NCBI GenBank assembly: GCA_051294375.1
Contig: CM119270.1
Location: 16,081,562 to 16,145,561 of the forward strand
Direction of reading: 5' to 3'
From: Paraspadella gotoi
Taxonomy: Eukaryota; Chaetognatha
Length of the DNA stretch: 64,000 bases
Shown here: positions 51,200-63,340 of the stretch, piece after piece
Position numbering within the stretch: the stretch's first letter is position 1
How the letters are laid out: each line of letters begins with the position of its first letter
Made by a program: the position numbers and the translations under genes
Notes under the pieces: model-generated
The model's input: the letters and a program-made list of their open reading frames with translations, nothing else
What the model was told of the DNA's origin: nothing
The model's database searches: none

Positions 51200-51764
51200 G
51201 CTTAAATTTTCTCTGGCTTGAAGGAAATATTAAGTTTGTCCTATTCTTACAAATAAGGAAAGAGAGGGAGAAAGAAAAAAAAGAGAGAAGAAAAAAGAAA
51301 GTGATTGGCAAAGTAGATACTGTATGAAACAATGCTCTTATGCTTATATTTAGTTTATGAAATCATAAAAGAATAATCTCGATATTTTGACATGCCACGT
51401 TGGAGAACCAATCGAATCAAATAAAAAAATCTATTTTATTCTTTTTTTTTTAATGAATTTTCAAGCTTAGGATATGATCGACTAATGACAAGCCTAGGAG
51501 TGCCAACGGGATCGTATTTTTATGTAGCAATAAATCCAAGGATGCGGCGTCAAGAACAAAATATTATATATCATTTTTAAAATCATTCAGATATTAGAAT
51601 ATTGAAAGAGAGGTGGGCGTTTAGCTAATGGTTTATTCGAAAAACGTACTTTTTGACTAGCATAGGCTTACACTAGGGTAATGAGTAAATTAACTAAATT
51701 TGCAGCCAATTAAATGTGTCGATAAATTAAACCTTTGAAAAAGCAGTCAAACGACTATTCAAAG

Positions 51765-51799
<35 letters not shown>

Positions 51800-52020
51800 C
51801 AAATGTACCTAAACTGAGTTCAAGTTTGATTTTCTTATTCAATGTAATATAAAAATCAGAAAATAATTTTATAATTTTCTCCCTCTTTAAGTAATTGTCG
51901 TTTAAATTTTATTTAATCCCGTAACACATAAACATAATAAAGTAGGTACAGGTTCAGTAGATTAGTTCTATCACTGTGTTTTTTGGTTTCTTTAAAAAAA
52001 ACAACTTATGATTGAAATCG
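51200..52020. other. AT-rich intergenic with GA-rich tracts
   Basis: GA-rich runs at 51,259-51,300 and 51,765-51,800. No gene seen. Confidence 0.4.
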
Positions 52021-52246
52021 CTAGACGTCGCACATCCGTTTTTTAGTTGCGCCGCGAGTACTCGCGGAGCAACTGTATAAGTTACTTTTCGGTCGGTCTG
52101 CCGGTCCGTCTGTTGGTCGGTCTGTCCCACTTACGTTAAAAATGCATATAATTTGCCTATAGTCGATTGCTAGGTTTTTAATACCAAAACAAGTTTGAGC
52201 AAACAATATCGGATCTCCTAAACGATAATTAAGTGGTAATAAGCTA

Positions 52247-52615
52247 ACTTGGTCAATTTGCATAATTTAATCAACTTGCATTATTTGGTCTACTGACATA
52301 ATTTTGTCAGCTGGCATAATTTGGTCAACTGACATAATTTAGTTAACTGACATAATTTGGTCAACTGACATAATTTGGTCAACTGACATAATTTGGTCAA
52401 CTGACTTAATTTGTTTAACTAACATAATTTGGTTAACTGACATAATTTGTTCAACTGACATAATTTTGTAAACTGACATAATTTGGTTAATTAACATAAT
52501 TTGGTCAACCGGCATAACTTGATCAACTGGCATAATTTTATCAACTGGCATAATTTGGTCAACTGGCATAATTTGGTCAACATGGCATAATTTTGTCAAT
52601 TGGCATAATTTGGTT

Positions 52616-52617
<2 letters not shown>
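52247..52617. repeat. 18-bp minisatellite (GACATAATTTGGTCAACT)
   Basis: About 20 tandem copies of an 18-bp unit with scattered substitutions. Because 18 is a multiple of three, the minus strand stays open as a DQIMSV repeat, which is an artefact. It is followed by (AATC)n at 52,617-52,648. Confidence 0.9.
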
Positions 52618-52648
<31 letters not shown>

Positions 52649-52689
52649 GAGATAGAGAGAGAGAAACTTTAAAAAATTTAAATAAATGT

Positions 52690-53380
52690 GTCTTTTGGTT
52701 TTTTAATTTGAACTGTTTTCCACTCCTACGATTCCATCAAAAAATTTATATCCAGCTTTATCACATACTTTCCTACCCAGCACCCACACACAAAATTTCA
52801 TTTCAATTTATCGATCCAATTTTTAATGATTATGAGTAAATTTAAGTAAAAATACTTCAAGTAAATATGACTTTTGTTTTTTCCATTTTAACCCATTTCC
52901 GCTTGCACGATTCCATCGAAACTTTATATCCAGCTCAATCCCACATACAAATACACATACAAATACAAATACACATTTCCTACCATCATACAAAATTTTA
53001 AGTCAATTGCCCTATCCACTCATGAGCAATTGGCGTTCAAATAGTGAAATAGATTTTTTTGTTTTTTCCATTTAAACCAATTTCCACTTGCACGATTCCA
53101 TCGAAACTTCATATCCATCTCAATCACACAGTTTCCTACCCACACACAAAATTTCATACCAATCCATCCATCCAATCACAAGTAATTGGAGTTTTTTGCT
53201 AAGGGGGACGGACAGACGGACAGACGGATGGATGGACATCATTTTTTTTGCATAATTTATCATAATTCGAGGTTCTGAAATGATAATAATGATTTACCGA
53301 TAATATTTTGGGGTGGCACCGACGGACCAATAAAGTGAATTATAGAGTCGGAATCTGCTGATAAGCAGATCCGACTAAAA
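52690..53380 (+). mobile_element. Repeat F, copy 3
   Basis: Three body units (52,690; 52,870; 53,050), a (GGAC)n array at 53,206-53,236, the TTGCATAATTTATC block and the hairpin AATCTGCTGATAAGCAGATCC directly before GACTAAAA. Organisation as at 13,470-14,433. Confidence 0.5.
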
Positions 53381-53751
53381 AACCTCAAATCTAAGGGACT
53401 GCTAGCGCCACCTTCAGGAATTCCTATAACTATAAAGATTAAAAGACGGAATTTTGATACGGTGCATGTCATATATACACGGGCAAAAAAAATTATTTAA
53501 TCATGTCATGTCATATCATGCGAAAATAAAGTCCCTCCGGCGCAACACATCGGAATTACCGTTCTTATTTTCTTGAAACAAACTGCTACGCCGACTCGCG
53601 ATGATTCTATTCACCAATCTCTATTTGCTTGTATACTATTTTGTCATTTAATAATTACAAAAGTGACTTTTCAAATTGATGATCTATGCTGGTTAATGGT
53701 CCCCAGTTCGAAAAAGAAGAAACCCCTTACAATTTTCATTAACGTATTTAT

Positions 53752-54005
53752 GGCAACAGCCGGGTTGCCTGTGATGTCCATTGGGATGGGGAATCTCACT
53801 GTTAGCTTTGGGGGCTTCCGACCCTCAGTGACGCCTCCAGTCACTGGCGCGGTTACCCTAGGAGGGTCTCGCTTTGCTAACGCAGAGGGAAGTCGTTAGG
53901 ACTGAGGATGGAACACTACGCCTGGGATGGTGTGTTACCCCCTCTGAGCCAATGGATTTGGCTGAATGATGATGGATGTGAGGCGGTGTGAATATACCGC
54001 CACAA
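53752..54005 (+). repeat. SINE-like repeat C, copy 3
   Basis: Full copy of the 250-bp repeat (GGCAACAGCCGGGTTGCCTG to GAATATACCGCCACAA) lying about 250 bp downstream of the SH3BGRL-like stop codon. Confidence 0.7.
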
Positions 54006-54259
54006 CGTCTTCATTCTCTGTCTATTTATTTATCGGCAAAATTGTCAAATAAACGGGCTGTATGAAAAACTACGCTAATAAGTCCTGACGTCTATAAATT
54101 TGTATTTCCCAATGCCACCAAGGACTAATTGACTTCATTCTCGACTTGGATCTAAACCACTAAAATCCTAGTCACGAAAATCACAAAGAACATGTAATGA
54201 TATTATTAAACGTATACATTTCATCATAAATAACGATTTATAATTTCCCTCCGACGAAT

Positions 54260-54878
54260 TCACGAGGAGACGCGAAGGAATTCCTCAAGCCTTTCACAGT
54301 CAATCGCGGATTCGAAATCTTCGTAATCGCCGCACAGTTGCTCACCATTGAAGATTTGCGGCACAGCGACTTCGCCTTTGAAGTTGGCCCGGCCCTGGTC
54401 CATCGGGAGAGTGATGAAGTGAGCGAGGAAGATCGAAAGGAAAAGAAAAGGAGAATAAGAAAGAAGGAAAGAAAGAAATATATTAATAGGAAAATAACAA
54501 TAATGAAAATTTAGGATAACGTAGGTAATAGGTACGTATATTTAATCCATTTATCAATCCTCACATTTGAGCGCAAGAATTTTCTCGCTTCCTCGTTGCC
54601 AGCGACGTCGACGGTTTCTGAAGAAATTAAAAAAAAAGTCGTCGAAATCGAACAAAAGACAACTTTTTTGGAAATTTTATTTTCTGCTTTAATTCTAGCT
54701 TATAAGAAGATATAATGTGACCTACAATATTGTAAATGTCTCCACGGCCCTACTCACCCAAAGAGAACCGACCCTTTTTCGAAATATCTTCCAAAACCAT
54801 CAAAGTTTTGTGAAATCTTTTCTTTTCTAAAAGTTTCGCGGTGGCCGTCGAATAGTAGACTTTGATGACGGGCGACAT
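54260..54878 (-). CDS. SH3BGRL-like thioredoxin-fold protein
   Basis: Three exons: 54758-54878 (ATG), 54565-54617, 54260-54394 (TGA), 102 residues with phases 1 and 0 and donors GTGAGT and GTGAGG. The N-terminus SPVIKVYYSTATAKLLEKKR matches the family start (one beta strand, then a Lys-rich helix). DVAGNEEARKFLRSN is the equivalent of the NEENRKWMREN block. VPQIFNGEQLCGDYEDF is the diagnostic PQIFN...GDYDAF motif, and length fits the roughly 100-aa SH3BGRL class. Members have a thioredoxin fold without a CXXC pair, as here. They are thought to act as cytosolic adaptor-like proteins; catalysis is not expected. A CRE-like TGACGTAA lies about 325 bp upstream (near 55,204). Family confident, orthology to a particular member not. 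Confidence 0.85.
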
Positions 54879-55475
54879 GTCACAGATGACAAGCACAGAT
54901 GTACGAAGTCGATGGAGCGAGGATTAGAGGTTGAGCAAAAGCAAAAGCTGAATGCCTTGGTCAACAGTAGCAGCTAAATGTATTCATTCGGTCAAAATTA
55001 ATATTTAGGAATTCGCAGTAATGCAGGCTGTCATTTAGTCAGGGAATTAGAGACAAGAGACAACGTTAGACATAGTGAGCTTATCATTAACAATGCATTT
55101 TTCGCCAAGAACAAGAAAAAAACCTTTTTTACAATCGCATTATAACTGTAGGAACGCAAACATGTACCGATGAAGATATTGCGACACTCGCTGCCACGTC
55201 ACTGACGTAAAGAGTGACGAGTTGGTTAAATTGCTCGTTTCAATACATTGCAGCGGTACAATGTGTACACAATGTTTAGACAATGTGCAATTTATACATT
55301 TACAATTTACCGAATAAAAGAATCTATTTGATCAACATTAAAAAAAAACAATAGAAAAACGTTGGGTTTTTAATAAGAAAACAATCTTTTAATAGAAGTC
55401 AATTTTTGAAAACCTGTTTATTTTGAAAAGCTGAAAAATAACTGCTGAAACAGGTATGGAGAGAGACAGAGAAAT

Positions 55476-55478
<3 letters not shown>

Positions 55479-55552
<74 letters not shown>
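55479..55552. repeat. (GA)n microsatellite
   Basis: 74 bp with one interruption, intergenic between the SH3BGRL-like gene and the small secreted gene. Confidence 0.95.
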
Positions 55553-55554
<2 letters not shown>

Positions 55555-55559
55555 GCGAT

Positions 55560-56400
55560 TCATTAACCCACGAGTTCACATTGAATAAAAAATCGTATGA
55601 TTTCCAAGAAAAAACAGCGAGACATTCTCTTTGAGCTCATTTTTTTGCAAGAAAAAAAAAATTCGCCAATAGCGAAAGACCGACGGAAGCGAACTCCGCA
55701 GAATCGCGATGAAAAAAGGTTTGAAATCCCTCCACCCAAAAAATCGAGACTTTCAATTTCGTTTCGCTTCAAATATATTTTCTTTTATTCCTCGCCATAA
55801 CAAAAACAAAGAGAGAAGTGATGCATTTAAATTTCTTTTTTTATCGATTTCTATTTATCAATGTTTTTTTTTTTTAAAGGATTACAGCGAAAAAAAGCAC
55901 AAATAAATATTCAGATTCTCATTTAAATCTTCTTTTCGATTCTTGAAAAAATTTTTTCCAGGAGGAGGCTCGTATCTGCGGATAAAGGAAACGCATGACT
56001 CAGTTAGTAAATATCAACAAAACAGATTCAATCTCTACAAAAACATTATTAACAGACGTTAGATGAGATGAATTATAGTCGGGCATCGCATAAGTTCACC
56101 CCGCCTATAATGTATATATGATATATGCATGACGCCTTCGCTCGTGACCAGCTACCTCATTGAGTAAAAGCCATCAGCTCGTGACCACTAGGTACCGGGT
56201 TCTTAATCCCAACTCGGTTCCTCCCTTGCGGGAAGTGTGAAGACTGAAGACAACTGTCCTCCGCGCCGTGGTTAAAATCCCAGGACCCGTTTCATGGGTG
56301 CTAAAGGGTGTTAAAGAAGTTGCCAATAGTCATCTTCAGCCCACTTGGCGCCTTATCCACGGAATCGCGCAGAACGATTGTTGTTACGAGATTTTTTTTT
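55560..56400. other. Intergenic; includes a weak SINE-like segment
   Basis: AT-rich to 56,090, then GC-richer 56,130-56,390 with GGGTTCTTAATCCC (B-box-like) near 56,198 and CTCCCTTGCGGGAAGTGTG. No gene recognised. Confidence 0.35.
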
Positions 56401-56401
56401 T

Positions 56402-56545
56402 TTATGAAATTGGTACAACCAATATAAAAATTATCCATTCAGTTAATAAATAAGCTATCTTGCCCCTGACTTTGGACAGGCTTTGTTGGTTTAAGGCCTT
56501 CATCACTCTTACAAGATAATGACATAGCAGTTTCTTTGCAAGCTT
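56402..56545 (+). repeat. Interspersed repeat B, copy 3 (truncated)
   Basis: Matches 836-975 and stops at GACATAGCAG, immediately downstream of the poly(A) region of the small secreted gene. Confidence 0.6.
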
Positions 56546-56562
56546 ATTTTATTTTTTTTTCT

Positions 56563-57025
56563 TTACTCTCCCCGTTTGGGCATACCTTTCTTCTCTTTCT
56601 CCGGCTTGACTTCAACCCATTCATTGTCGTCATTGCAGATTTTGATCTTGCATCCGCCGACTCCGTTGATGCTTCCGCAATCCTGAAAGAGAACAGAGCC
56701 GACTGACCAGTGATCATGCTTTGATGGGAAGATCAGCTTTCGATGATTATCGCAACCACCATAAAGATGCGACAGAACAACGTAATGATTTAAAAATGTT
56801 GGGTCAGAACGAGAAAAAAAAAAATAAAAACGTATGCTCTGAAATGATCACGACCAACCCGGAGTCACAAGAAATAAAGAAATATAGTAATGAATCTCCC
56901 AATGTTGTCACCTCGAGTCGCGATCCCGGGTAGCACCAATCACCGTCGATCCAAGCAGAGGCGAAACCAACGACGAACAAAAGGACGATCGTCGTCGCCA
57001 CCAAATTCCATCGCCAAACTTTCAT
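56563..57025 (-). CDS. Small secreted protein with four cysteines
   Basis: Two exons, 56912-57025 (ATG) and 56563-56682 (TAA), phase 0, donor GTGACA and acceptor TTTCAG, 77 residues. A strong signal peptide (TTIVLLFVVGFASA) is followed by WIDGDWCYPGSRLE. The mature part has four cysteines (DWCYP, DCGSI, GCKIK, KICND) and a Lys/Glu-rich C-terminus (KPEKEKKGMPKRGE). AATAAA (minus) lies about 10 nt after the stop, so the 3' UTR is very short. The spacing resembles small disulfide-bonded extracellular proteins; the family is not recognised and no function is proposed. An upstream in-frame ATG would lengthen the N-terminus, but the chosen start gives the canonical signal peptide. Confidence 0.65.
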
Positions 57026-57099
57026 TTTGTTTATATATATGACGATAGTTATTTTATTTCTATTATGGAAAAGTAAGAATCTAATGAAACCCAAACTGA

Positions 57100-57870
57100 A
57101 TTGAAAAAGGAAGAAATGACATTTAAATCCAACAAAGTTTTATCTTTAATTCTATTTTTTTTTTTTAGTAATGGACAAAGACGACTCTTTGTTTAACATT
57201 CACTCGATCCTTATCACGGAATGATATTCACGGTTTTTTTCCTTTTTATTAATACAAATACCTACATACGTACGCAAATTCAAGACGAGGTAGATTTCTT
57301 ATATATGAATAAATCCCTTTGCCGCAGATATAGAGTTCACTGTAAAGACGTTAATCGACCCTTCCCGAGAGCCATCGCCCGTTAAATTCGGTCTCAACTG
57401 TAAACGGCCGCGCATAAAAGTCGAATTGAATCGAAACCACGCGATCGAATTTGCGAGGGAGACCCGAATTTAAATAAAAAGGGAAATTAATTAGTTAATT
57501 AAGTGACTGATGGCTCGATAGAAGCCAACGTTTATTTTATTTGTATCGTTGGTGGCCCGAAAATTATACGTCACTTTTGGTTTAGAAGATTTCGAAGTAA
57601 CATGCGTGACTTGAGTCTAAATGGTGAGTAATTTTGTGACATTATTTTAACTATTCTCATTTCTGCACTAAGACTGTTTTTTTTCCCCCGTGAATTAAGA
57701 ATAAGAGAAAATAAAAAGAAAGAAAACACTGTGGAAGACGATGCCGGGGGTATAACGGGGTATGAAATACTACCGCTACAACACCGACATACATAACATA
57801 CAGTTTACCAGAACTTTTATTTTTATTTCGCCTTACTGGTGGCCAGTGATTTAAACCCGATTTATTTAAC
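57100..57870. other. Intergenic upstream of the small secreted gene
   Basis: AT-rich with a GC-richer patch around 57,360-57,440. No gene or repeat copy recognised. The phrase GAAATACTACCGCTACA near 57,764 also occurs near 3,349. Confidence 0.35.
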
Positions 57871-57879
57871 TTTTATTTA

Positions 57880-58180
57880 ATTTTTTTTTTATCTGCTGAT
57901 TCGTTTCGGTTTTTTGGGGATTTTATTTCCATTACGAGATAAAAAATAGGGTTATCGTGACCGATTCGGTTTTCGATTACGAAAACAAAAGACATCTCGT
58001 CGTTTGTCGCATAAACCTAAATTTACTGTGTTCTTTGAAACCTAATTTTGATGCTCTACTGATCGTGTTATTGTTTGCATTACTGTTATCTACTTTGTGT
58101 TTTGTAAAACCACTGTGGCCCATGGTCCTCGGACCCGCTGTATGAATAAATACAAATACAAATACAAATACAAATACAGT
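57880..58180 (+). mobile_element. Possible 3' end of a non-LTR retrotransposon
   Basis: A 62-codon hydrophobic frame (ALLIVLLFALLLSTLCF) ends at GACCCGCTGTATGA and is directly followed by (AAATAC)n at 58,146-58,179. A short tandem tail right after a coding-like end is typical of LINE 3' ends. No reverse-transcriptase domain is present. Confidence 0.3.
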
Positions 58181-58282
58181 TGAGAAAGCATCGTTGTGAA
58201 AATAGAAAACATAGTAGTTAAACCGAGGTTTATTTTTAAAAAGAGAAGAGAAACTTAAAAAAGGAAAGAAAAGAAAAAGTAA

Positions 58283-58372
58283 AGTGATGGAAGCCTGTCC
58301 AAAGTCAGGGGCAAGATAGCTTATTTATTAAATGAATGGATAATTTTTATATTGGTTGTACCAATTTCATAA
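58283..58372 (-). repeat. Interspersed repeat B, copy 4 (reverse, truncated)
   Basis: Reverse complement of 840-930: CCTGTCCAAAGTCAGGGGC and TGGTTGTACCAATTTCATAA. Confidence 0.65.
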
Positions 58373-58436
58373 AAGAAAAGTCTTAAAAAATAATTAAGCA
58401 TCAAAGAACTATCGTCAGAGACCAAAATTCAACTTT

Positions 58437-58565
58437 CTCTCTATGTTCATCGATCGACCAATCGAAAGCGCGCCCCCCCTGACCCCCACCTTCACCAACC
58501 CCCAGCTCCCCCTAGGGGCGACGATGATTTCAACTCTTTCGCCCTCCTGCGGTCGCCGGCGAAAT
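58437..58565 (-). other. GC-rich coding-like patch, possible terminal exon
   Basis: Minus strand reads VEILPDFAGDRRRAKELKSS and ends in TGA after an AG preceded by a pyrimidine run (GTTTTTAG). With no partner exon found, this remains a weak candidate. Confidence 0.2.
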
Positions 58566-58569
58566 CCGG

Positions 58570-59190
58570 GAGGATTTCCACTAAAAACGTCACCGAGAAA
58601 AAAAAAAGAGTGAATTTGATCACGAAATCACTCACACACAAAAAAAAGTTGGTCGATCAGTGTGACCGAATAAAATCTATTAAGGGAGAAAAAAGTAAAT
58701 TAGAAAAAAAAATTGATTAATTTTTTTATATAAAAAAAATTCCCTTTATAGTAGTCGGCACGGATACGATATCATAGTTAAATCTAACCGCAATAATACT
58801 ACCAAAAAAAAAATAAAATTCTCCAGAAAAACCTTAATAATTAGCCGATATAGTTACTACACTCGGATGCATGTTGATTAATCGCCTCTCACGTCGTAAA
58901 TTTCGGAAATGAAAAGGAAACCAAAAAAAAAAAAAAAATATTATTAAATAAATAATCATCTTCTTTTTCGCGGACATCGCGTGTCAGAGTTGCTCTTTCT
59001 TCGCTGATTTTCGTCCCCAATTCCTTTGATTAATATCTTTAAATAGGTCGCCTACTCGCCTCTGGATTCTTATCTTCTTCCTCCTCCTCCTCCTCCTCCT
59101 TCGCCCCTTCCTCCCATTCGACTCTTATGTCATCCCTTGTCAGTTTTCGTAGTTAATCTTTTTGTTGGGGGAAAACTTAAACCCCTCCGG
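58570..59190. other. AT-rich intergenic with a (TCC)n run
   Basis: (CTC)n-like run at 59,074-59,103. Otherwise A-rich tracts. No gene. Confidence 0.4.
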
Positions 59191-59194
59191 GTAA

Positions 59195-59835
59195 AAAAGG
59201 TTGGTTAAAGAAATTGAATTAAGCACCTGCTCAACAAAAATTTAGAACATTTTTTAAAATTGAAATAGACAAAATTTTTTTATATTACCTCAATAACTCC
59301 ATATATTACACACATTTTTAATATTTATTATAAATAGGAACAGGCTACAAATTTTTTTGGATTTTTTGATTTTCAAGAAGATCAGATTTCAGGTGAAGCT
59401 TGCACAAAAAGTTGTTACACAAAGTATAATTCTTTATTTTCGATATTTATGATCATCAAGTATGTGAAGAAATATGAAAAACTATTTATAAAATCATCAT
59501 CATCATCCATTTTTTTGAATAAATTTTATACTTTCCTTACTATTTTGGACCAAGAAAACATAAAATATTTCGAAGTTGTAGTGTAAATTTTTATTTAACT
59601 TTTTTATGCTCTACTCAAGAATCCCATCAAAAAAGTTAAGATTGATAAAAAAAATTTTTATCAATTATATAGTAATTATTGTTAATTTTAATAGCAACAA
59701 TAAAAGGCATTAAAATCGAACTTGCTATTTCTAAAGAATTCTTTCATTTTCATCATAAAAGAGACTTTAAGCACTAAAATTTTGAAACCACGCCCTCATT
59801 AGAATTTAATTGTCATAGTAGAATTTTCTATTCTT
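59195..59835 (+). repeat. Interspersed AT-rich repeat E, copy 3
   Basis: Collinear with 5,230-5,800, with many small indels. Confidence 0.6.
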
Positions 59836-60009
59836 TGTTGCCCCGCCTTTTTTTCTACCTGATTAGTTTTTGTCTGCTAACCCATCAGATCCTGCCACTC
59901 ACCTAAGACGTTTAACCGTCCACATTCTACGTTCTCTTTCCTTTCTTTCCTTTTTCCTTTTTTATCCTTTCTTTTTATGAAAAAGTTATGATGCTACAGA
60001 TGAAATATA

Positions 60010-60665
60010 CTTGATTCACTATTTTTCATTTTTCTATTTTAACTATTGGATATTTTATGAAGGATTTAGTATTTTAATCTATAATTATTTATTTCAAACA
60101 TATATTGCTTTTCTTTTTTAAAAAATGTCTTTATTTATCTAATAATACAATTTGGAAGGGAACGTCACGTGTTGTCTTCTGGAAATAGAGGGAGCATCTA
60201 TTGAGCAACACAAGTTAGATTACTATCTGTCCTAGTTTTCTAATAGATACACAACATCCATTTCTGTTAGAAAGTCATTAATGAAAATCGCATAATATCT
60301 AAGAGGCTGAACAGAAAGAGGGTCGAATGGATAATTTTTTTGAGGGACCAACGTATAACTATGATTCTTTTTTACAATAGGGATAAGACTACCAATGTAG
60401 AATTGTATGTTCTGATAGGGATACAATACTGGGGAAAGGTCTATAGGGAGGCAACCTTATAGTCTTGAATATAAATCTTTAAAAATACCTTTAATGAAAT
60501 TTATTTTTTCTTTATCCTATTTTTTAATTATTTCTTTTTGAATATTTTTTATCATTTTATGTTTATCACAATGGGAAGTGTCATACAGTTGGTACTATAC
60601 CCTTCATGATTCCAGGCTCTTTATAGTCCCAATATCCAGTGTATAATGGTCGAGCTATATTCTTA
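60010..60665 (+). repeat. Interspersed repeat D, copy 3
   Basis: Collinear with 47,530-48,135 and extends further (CCCAATATCCAG...GGTCGAGCT), matching the left edge of the reverse copy at 29,385. Confidence 0.7.
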
Positions 60666-60770
60666 TTTAATTCTCAACTTTGATTAACTTCACTTTTCTT
60701 CTTCACTCTTCTTCATCTTCCTCCTCGCTCCTTTTCCACCTCCAACCCACCCAGACTCTCTCTTCTCTCT

Positions 60771-60772
<2 letters not shown>

Positions 60773-60822
<50 letters not shown>
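60773..60822. repeat. (CT)n microsatellite
   Basis: 50 bp of CT repeat upstream of the plus-strand gene at 61.1 kb. Confidence 0.95.
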
Positions 60823-60825
<3 letters not shown>

Positions 60826-61104
60826 CACCACCACCATCTCTCATGAAATCTCCTCCTATAAAACCAAACTCGTCATGCGAATTTCTCGACTTCCCAAACT
60901 TTCTCCCAAAAAAAAAAGTCGAGACTCCAAATTTATTTTCCCGGGACGAATTTATTTTTCTTTCACCGATTCCTCTTTTCCTAGAGGAAATTGGCGAGAA
61001 AAAAAAAGCGAAACCAAAGTAGAAACATAAAGCAAAACAAAAAAAAACAAAAAAAAACAGCAGATCATTTAACTTTCGAAAGGGGGCCTTCCTCTTTCAC
61101 TCAG

Positions 61105-62972
61105 TTCCTCCGAAACGGATCGTCAAGGATGGTCTACTCTCTGGAGGATCAGCTTGCATCCTAGAGTCGACGAAGGCTTTCGATCGACTCAACGGCTCCG
61201 CCTACTTGTGGAGCCGACTGTCGGGATCTTACGGATCGACGCCGCCGCCCGCCGCAGCGGCAGCCGCCGAGGAAGGCAGGAGTCTCTCCGGCGTCGTCGC
61301 CGTTGGATTCGGGTGCCGGGCGCCATGGCCGATCTAGAGACGATGCCAACGCTGTTTTTGGGCGCGCCGTCTAAGGTGATTTAAGAAAACAAAAACAAGA
61401 ATACAAAACAAAACTACGAAACAGAACGAAACCCTAAAGCCAAATGATGGAATGGCTCTCTTCATTGGCAACCTTTCAAAATCAGACTTTTTAAAAAAAT
61501 ACAATTAAAACAATATAATAAAAAACAAATATTAAAAACTAAACATTCAAATTTTTTTTTACGCCTGATCATTCAGAAAATGTTTAAATATGTATGATGT
61601 TGAAATTGTTTTCATTTTTCTAACAATTTTATTACCTTTTCCGTCATAATCAACGACAACCCCGCTTCAATCCCCTTCCATCCTTCACTTAAAAGAGCTA
61701 CACCGACGAGCTGGTGGAAGAGGATTGGGCGACGTTCAAGACTACTTGACGCCGCGAGGGGGCGTGGCGCGCGGAAGGCTTCATCACCGACGCGGCGCCG
61801 GACGCCGTCTCCCTCATCGAGACGCATATCCGTGACAAGTGGGCGGATTCGCCGAGAGTCCGGCTCGTCTTTTGCGGAGTCGTCACCGACGTCGGAAACG
61901 TTTGGGAGTTCGCCGACGGGTGAGAGGCGGAGTGGGGGGGGGGGCGATGGGCCGGAAAAAAGTGGGACGGCAAATGGGGTCGGAGACTGGGTAGATAAAA
62001 GAATGCGGCTGGCAGTGAGAAGCAAAGATTTGGTAGAAGAGGGTCATAGGCTGTGTGGTTCCGCATTCTTTTTTAATCTGTGTGGAAAAGGAGCTGCAGA
62101 CGGACGGAGCAGGAGGCGGATGGGAAAGGAATCCGGAGTCTGGGTGAAAAGGGGATATTTTCATTGCAAATATTATACTAATACTAATAATATACTAATA
62201 ATAAAATAATAATAATAATAAATACTAATAATACTAATACTAATACTAATCTAATACTAATACTATCCATTCATTGCAATACTAATTATGCTTAGACGGA
62301 AAAAGAGCAAATCCTTACTCCCACACACAGATCCGTGGTGCCCTTCAGCCAATTCGCTTCCGTCATCGAATCGCGCGAGGGGCCTCTCGCTCTCGACGTC
62401 ATTAGCGGCACGCCCACCGCCGCCGATTGGAGCGCCAAGATCAAAGCCTTCAACGCCAAGAACGCGCCGCACAAGGTCGAGCGTGAGAAAGAAATGGTGT
62501 TACCTCTACTAATCTCTCAATCACATTCACCCACATGATGAATTTGGTTGTGTAAGAGAAAATACCAATAAATAATACCCAAAAGGAGTTAAACTAAACA
62601 ATCTAAAAAAAAACTGATTTTTTTTCCTTCATTCAATCTCCGAAAAAGGTCATCAATCTCTTCGTGCCGGAAAAACCTGGCCGCGCCGACCGAGAACCGG
62701 AGGACGTTGCCCAGACGGCGCCAAAAACCGTCGGCAGCGGCTCCGCGAAGGCGCCGGTAACAACTGCAGCCCCCGCCGCCGCAGCAGCAGCCCCGGAAAA
62801 CGACGACGAAGACCCGGAGCAGCGGCGACTGCGCGCGGACGCGCTGCTGGAGGCGGCGAAGAAGGAAAGAGTGATGGAGGTGATCAGCGACGGGCTGAAG
62901 ATCGGACCCGAAAAGCGATGCACCGAACGCTTCGCCAAATACGAAAAGTTGAGGAAGAACAAATACTGGTGA
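61105..62972 (+). CDS. Multi-exon gene of unknown function, frame broken in this sequence
   Basis: Candidate exons 61105-61375, 61696-61919, 62331-62475 and 62649-62972 (TGA). Junctions fit GT-AG, and phases agree for exons 2 to 4. Protein-like pieces: ACILESTKAFDRLNGSAYLW with an Ala run (exon 1), SYTDELVEEDWATFK and RLVFCGVVTDVGNVWEFADG (exon 2), VVPFSQFASVIESREGPLA (exon 3), and VINLFVPEKPGR, a Pro/Ala linker and a charged helix ending KLRKNKYW (exon 4). Two defects: exon 1 must change frame near 61,315 to join exon 2, and exon 2 has an in-frame TGA at 61,744-61,746. Either consensus errors or a recent pseudogene. Family not recognised; no signal peptide or membrane segment in the parts seen. 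Confidence 0.5.
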
Positions 62973-63226
62973 GGATTAGGATTTAGGGTGGACCGTGGTG
63001 GTAAAAAAATACAGAACGCACCGTACGCGGGATGAACGTTCGGCGCTGACCGGGTTTTATTAAATTGCCCCGTTCGAACCGAATTTTGCTGTAAAGCACA
63101 ACAGACGCAAACAAACAATTTTATTTTTCTTCATCATCATCTCCCAAGTTTTGTTTTTTATTGGTTGATTTGTTTTGGTTTTGTTTTTGGTTTTCGTGAA
63201 TAACATTTATTACTACTACCAGCGGG

Positions 63227-63232
63227 AAATAA
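63227..63232 (+). terminator. Candidate poly(A) signal of the 61-63 kb gene
   Basis: AATAAA in GGGAAATAAATAAA, about 255 nt after the stop at 62,972. Confidence 0.35.
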
Positions 63233-63278
63233 ATAAAAAAATAACTAAAACTACACAACTATTATTCTAAGGCGGATT

Positions 63279-63309
63279 TCATTCTTTTGAAATAAGTTGT
63301 GCAAATTCA

Positions 63310-63340
<31 letters not shown>

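Noticed and set aside
52339-52599. 86-codon frame of DQIMSV repeats
   Set aside because: Open only because the 18-bp minisatellite unit is a multiple of three.
52247-52617. CRISPR-like spacing of repeated 18-mers
   Set aside because: Repeats are head-to-tail without unique spacers, and the genome is eukaryotic.
53573-53899. 108-codon plus-strand frame near 53.6 kb
   Set aside because: Its second half is translated SINE-like repeat C; the same frame appears in other copies of that repeat.
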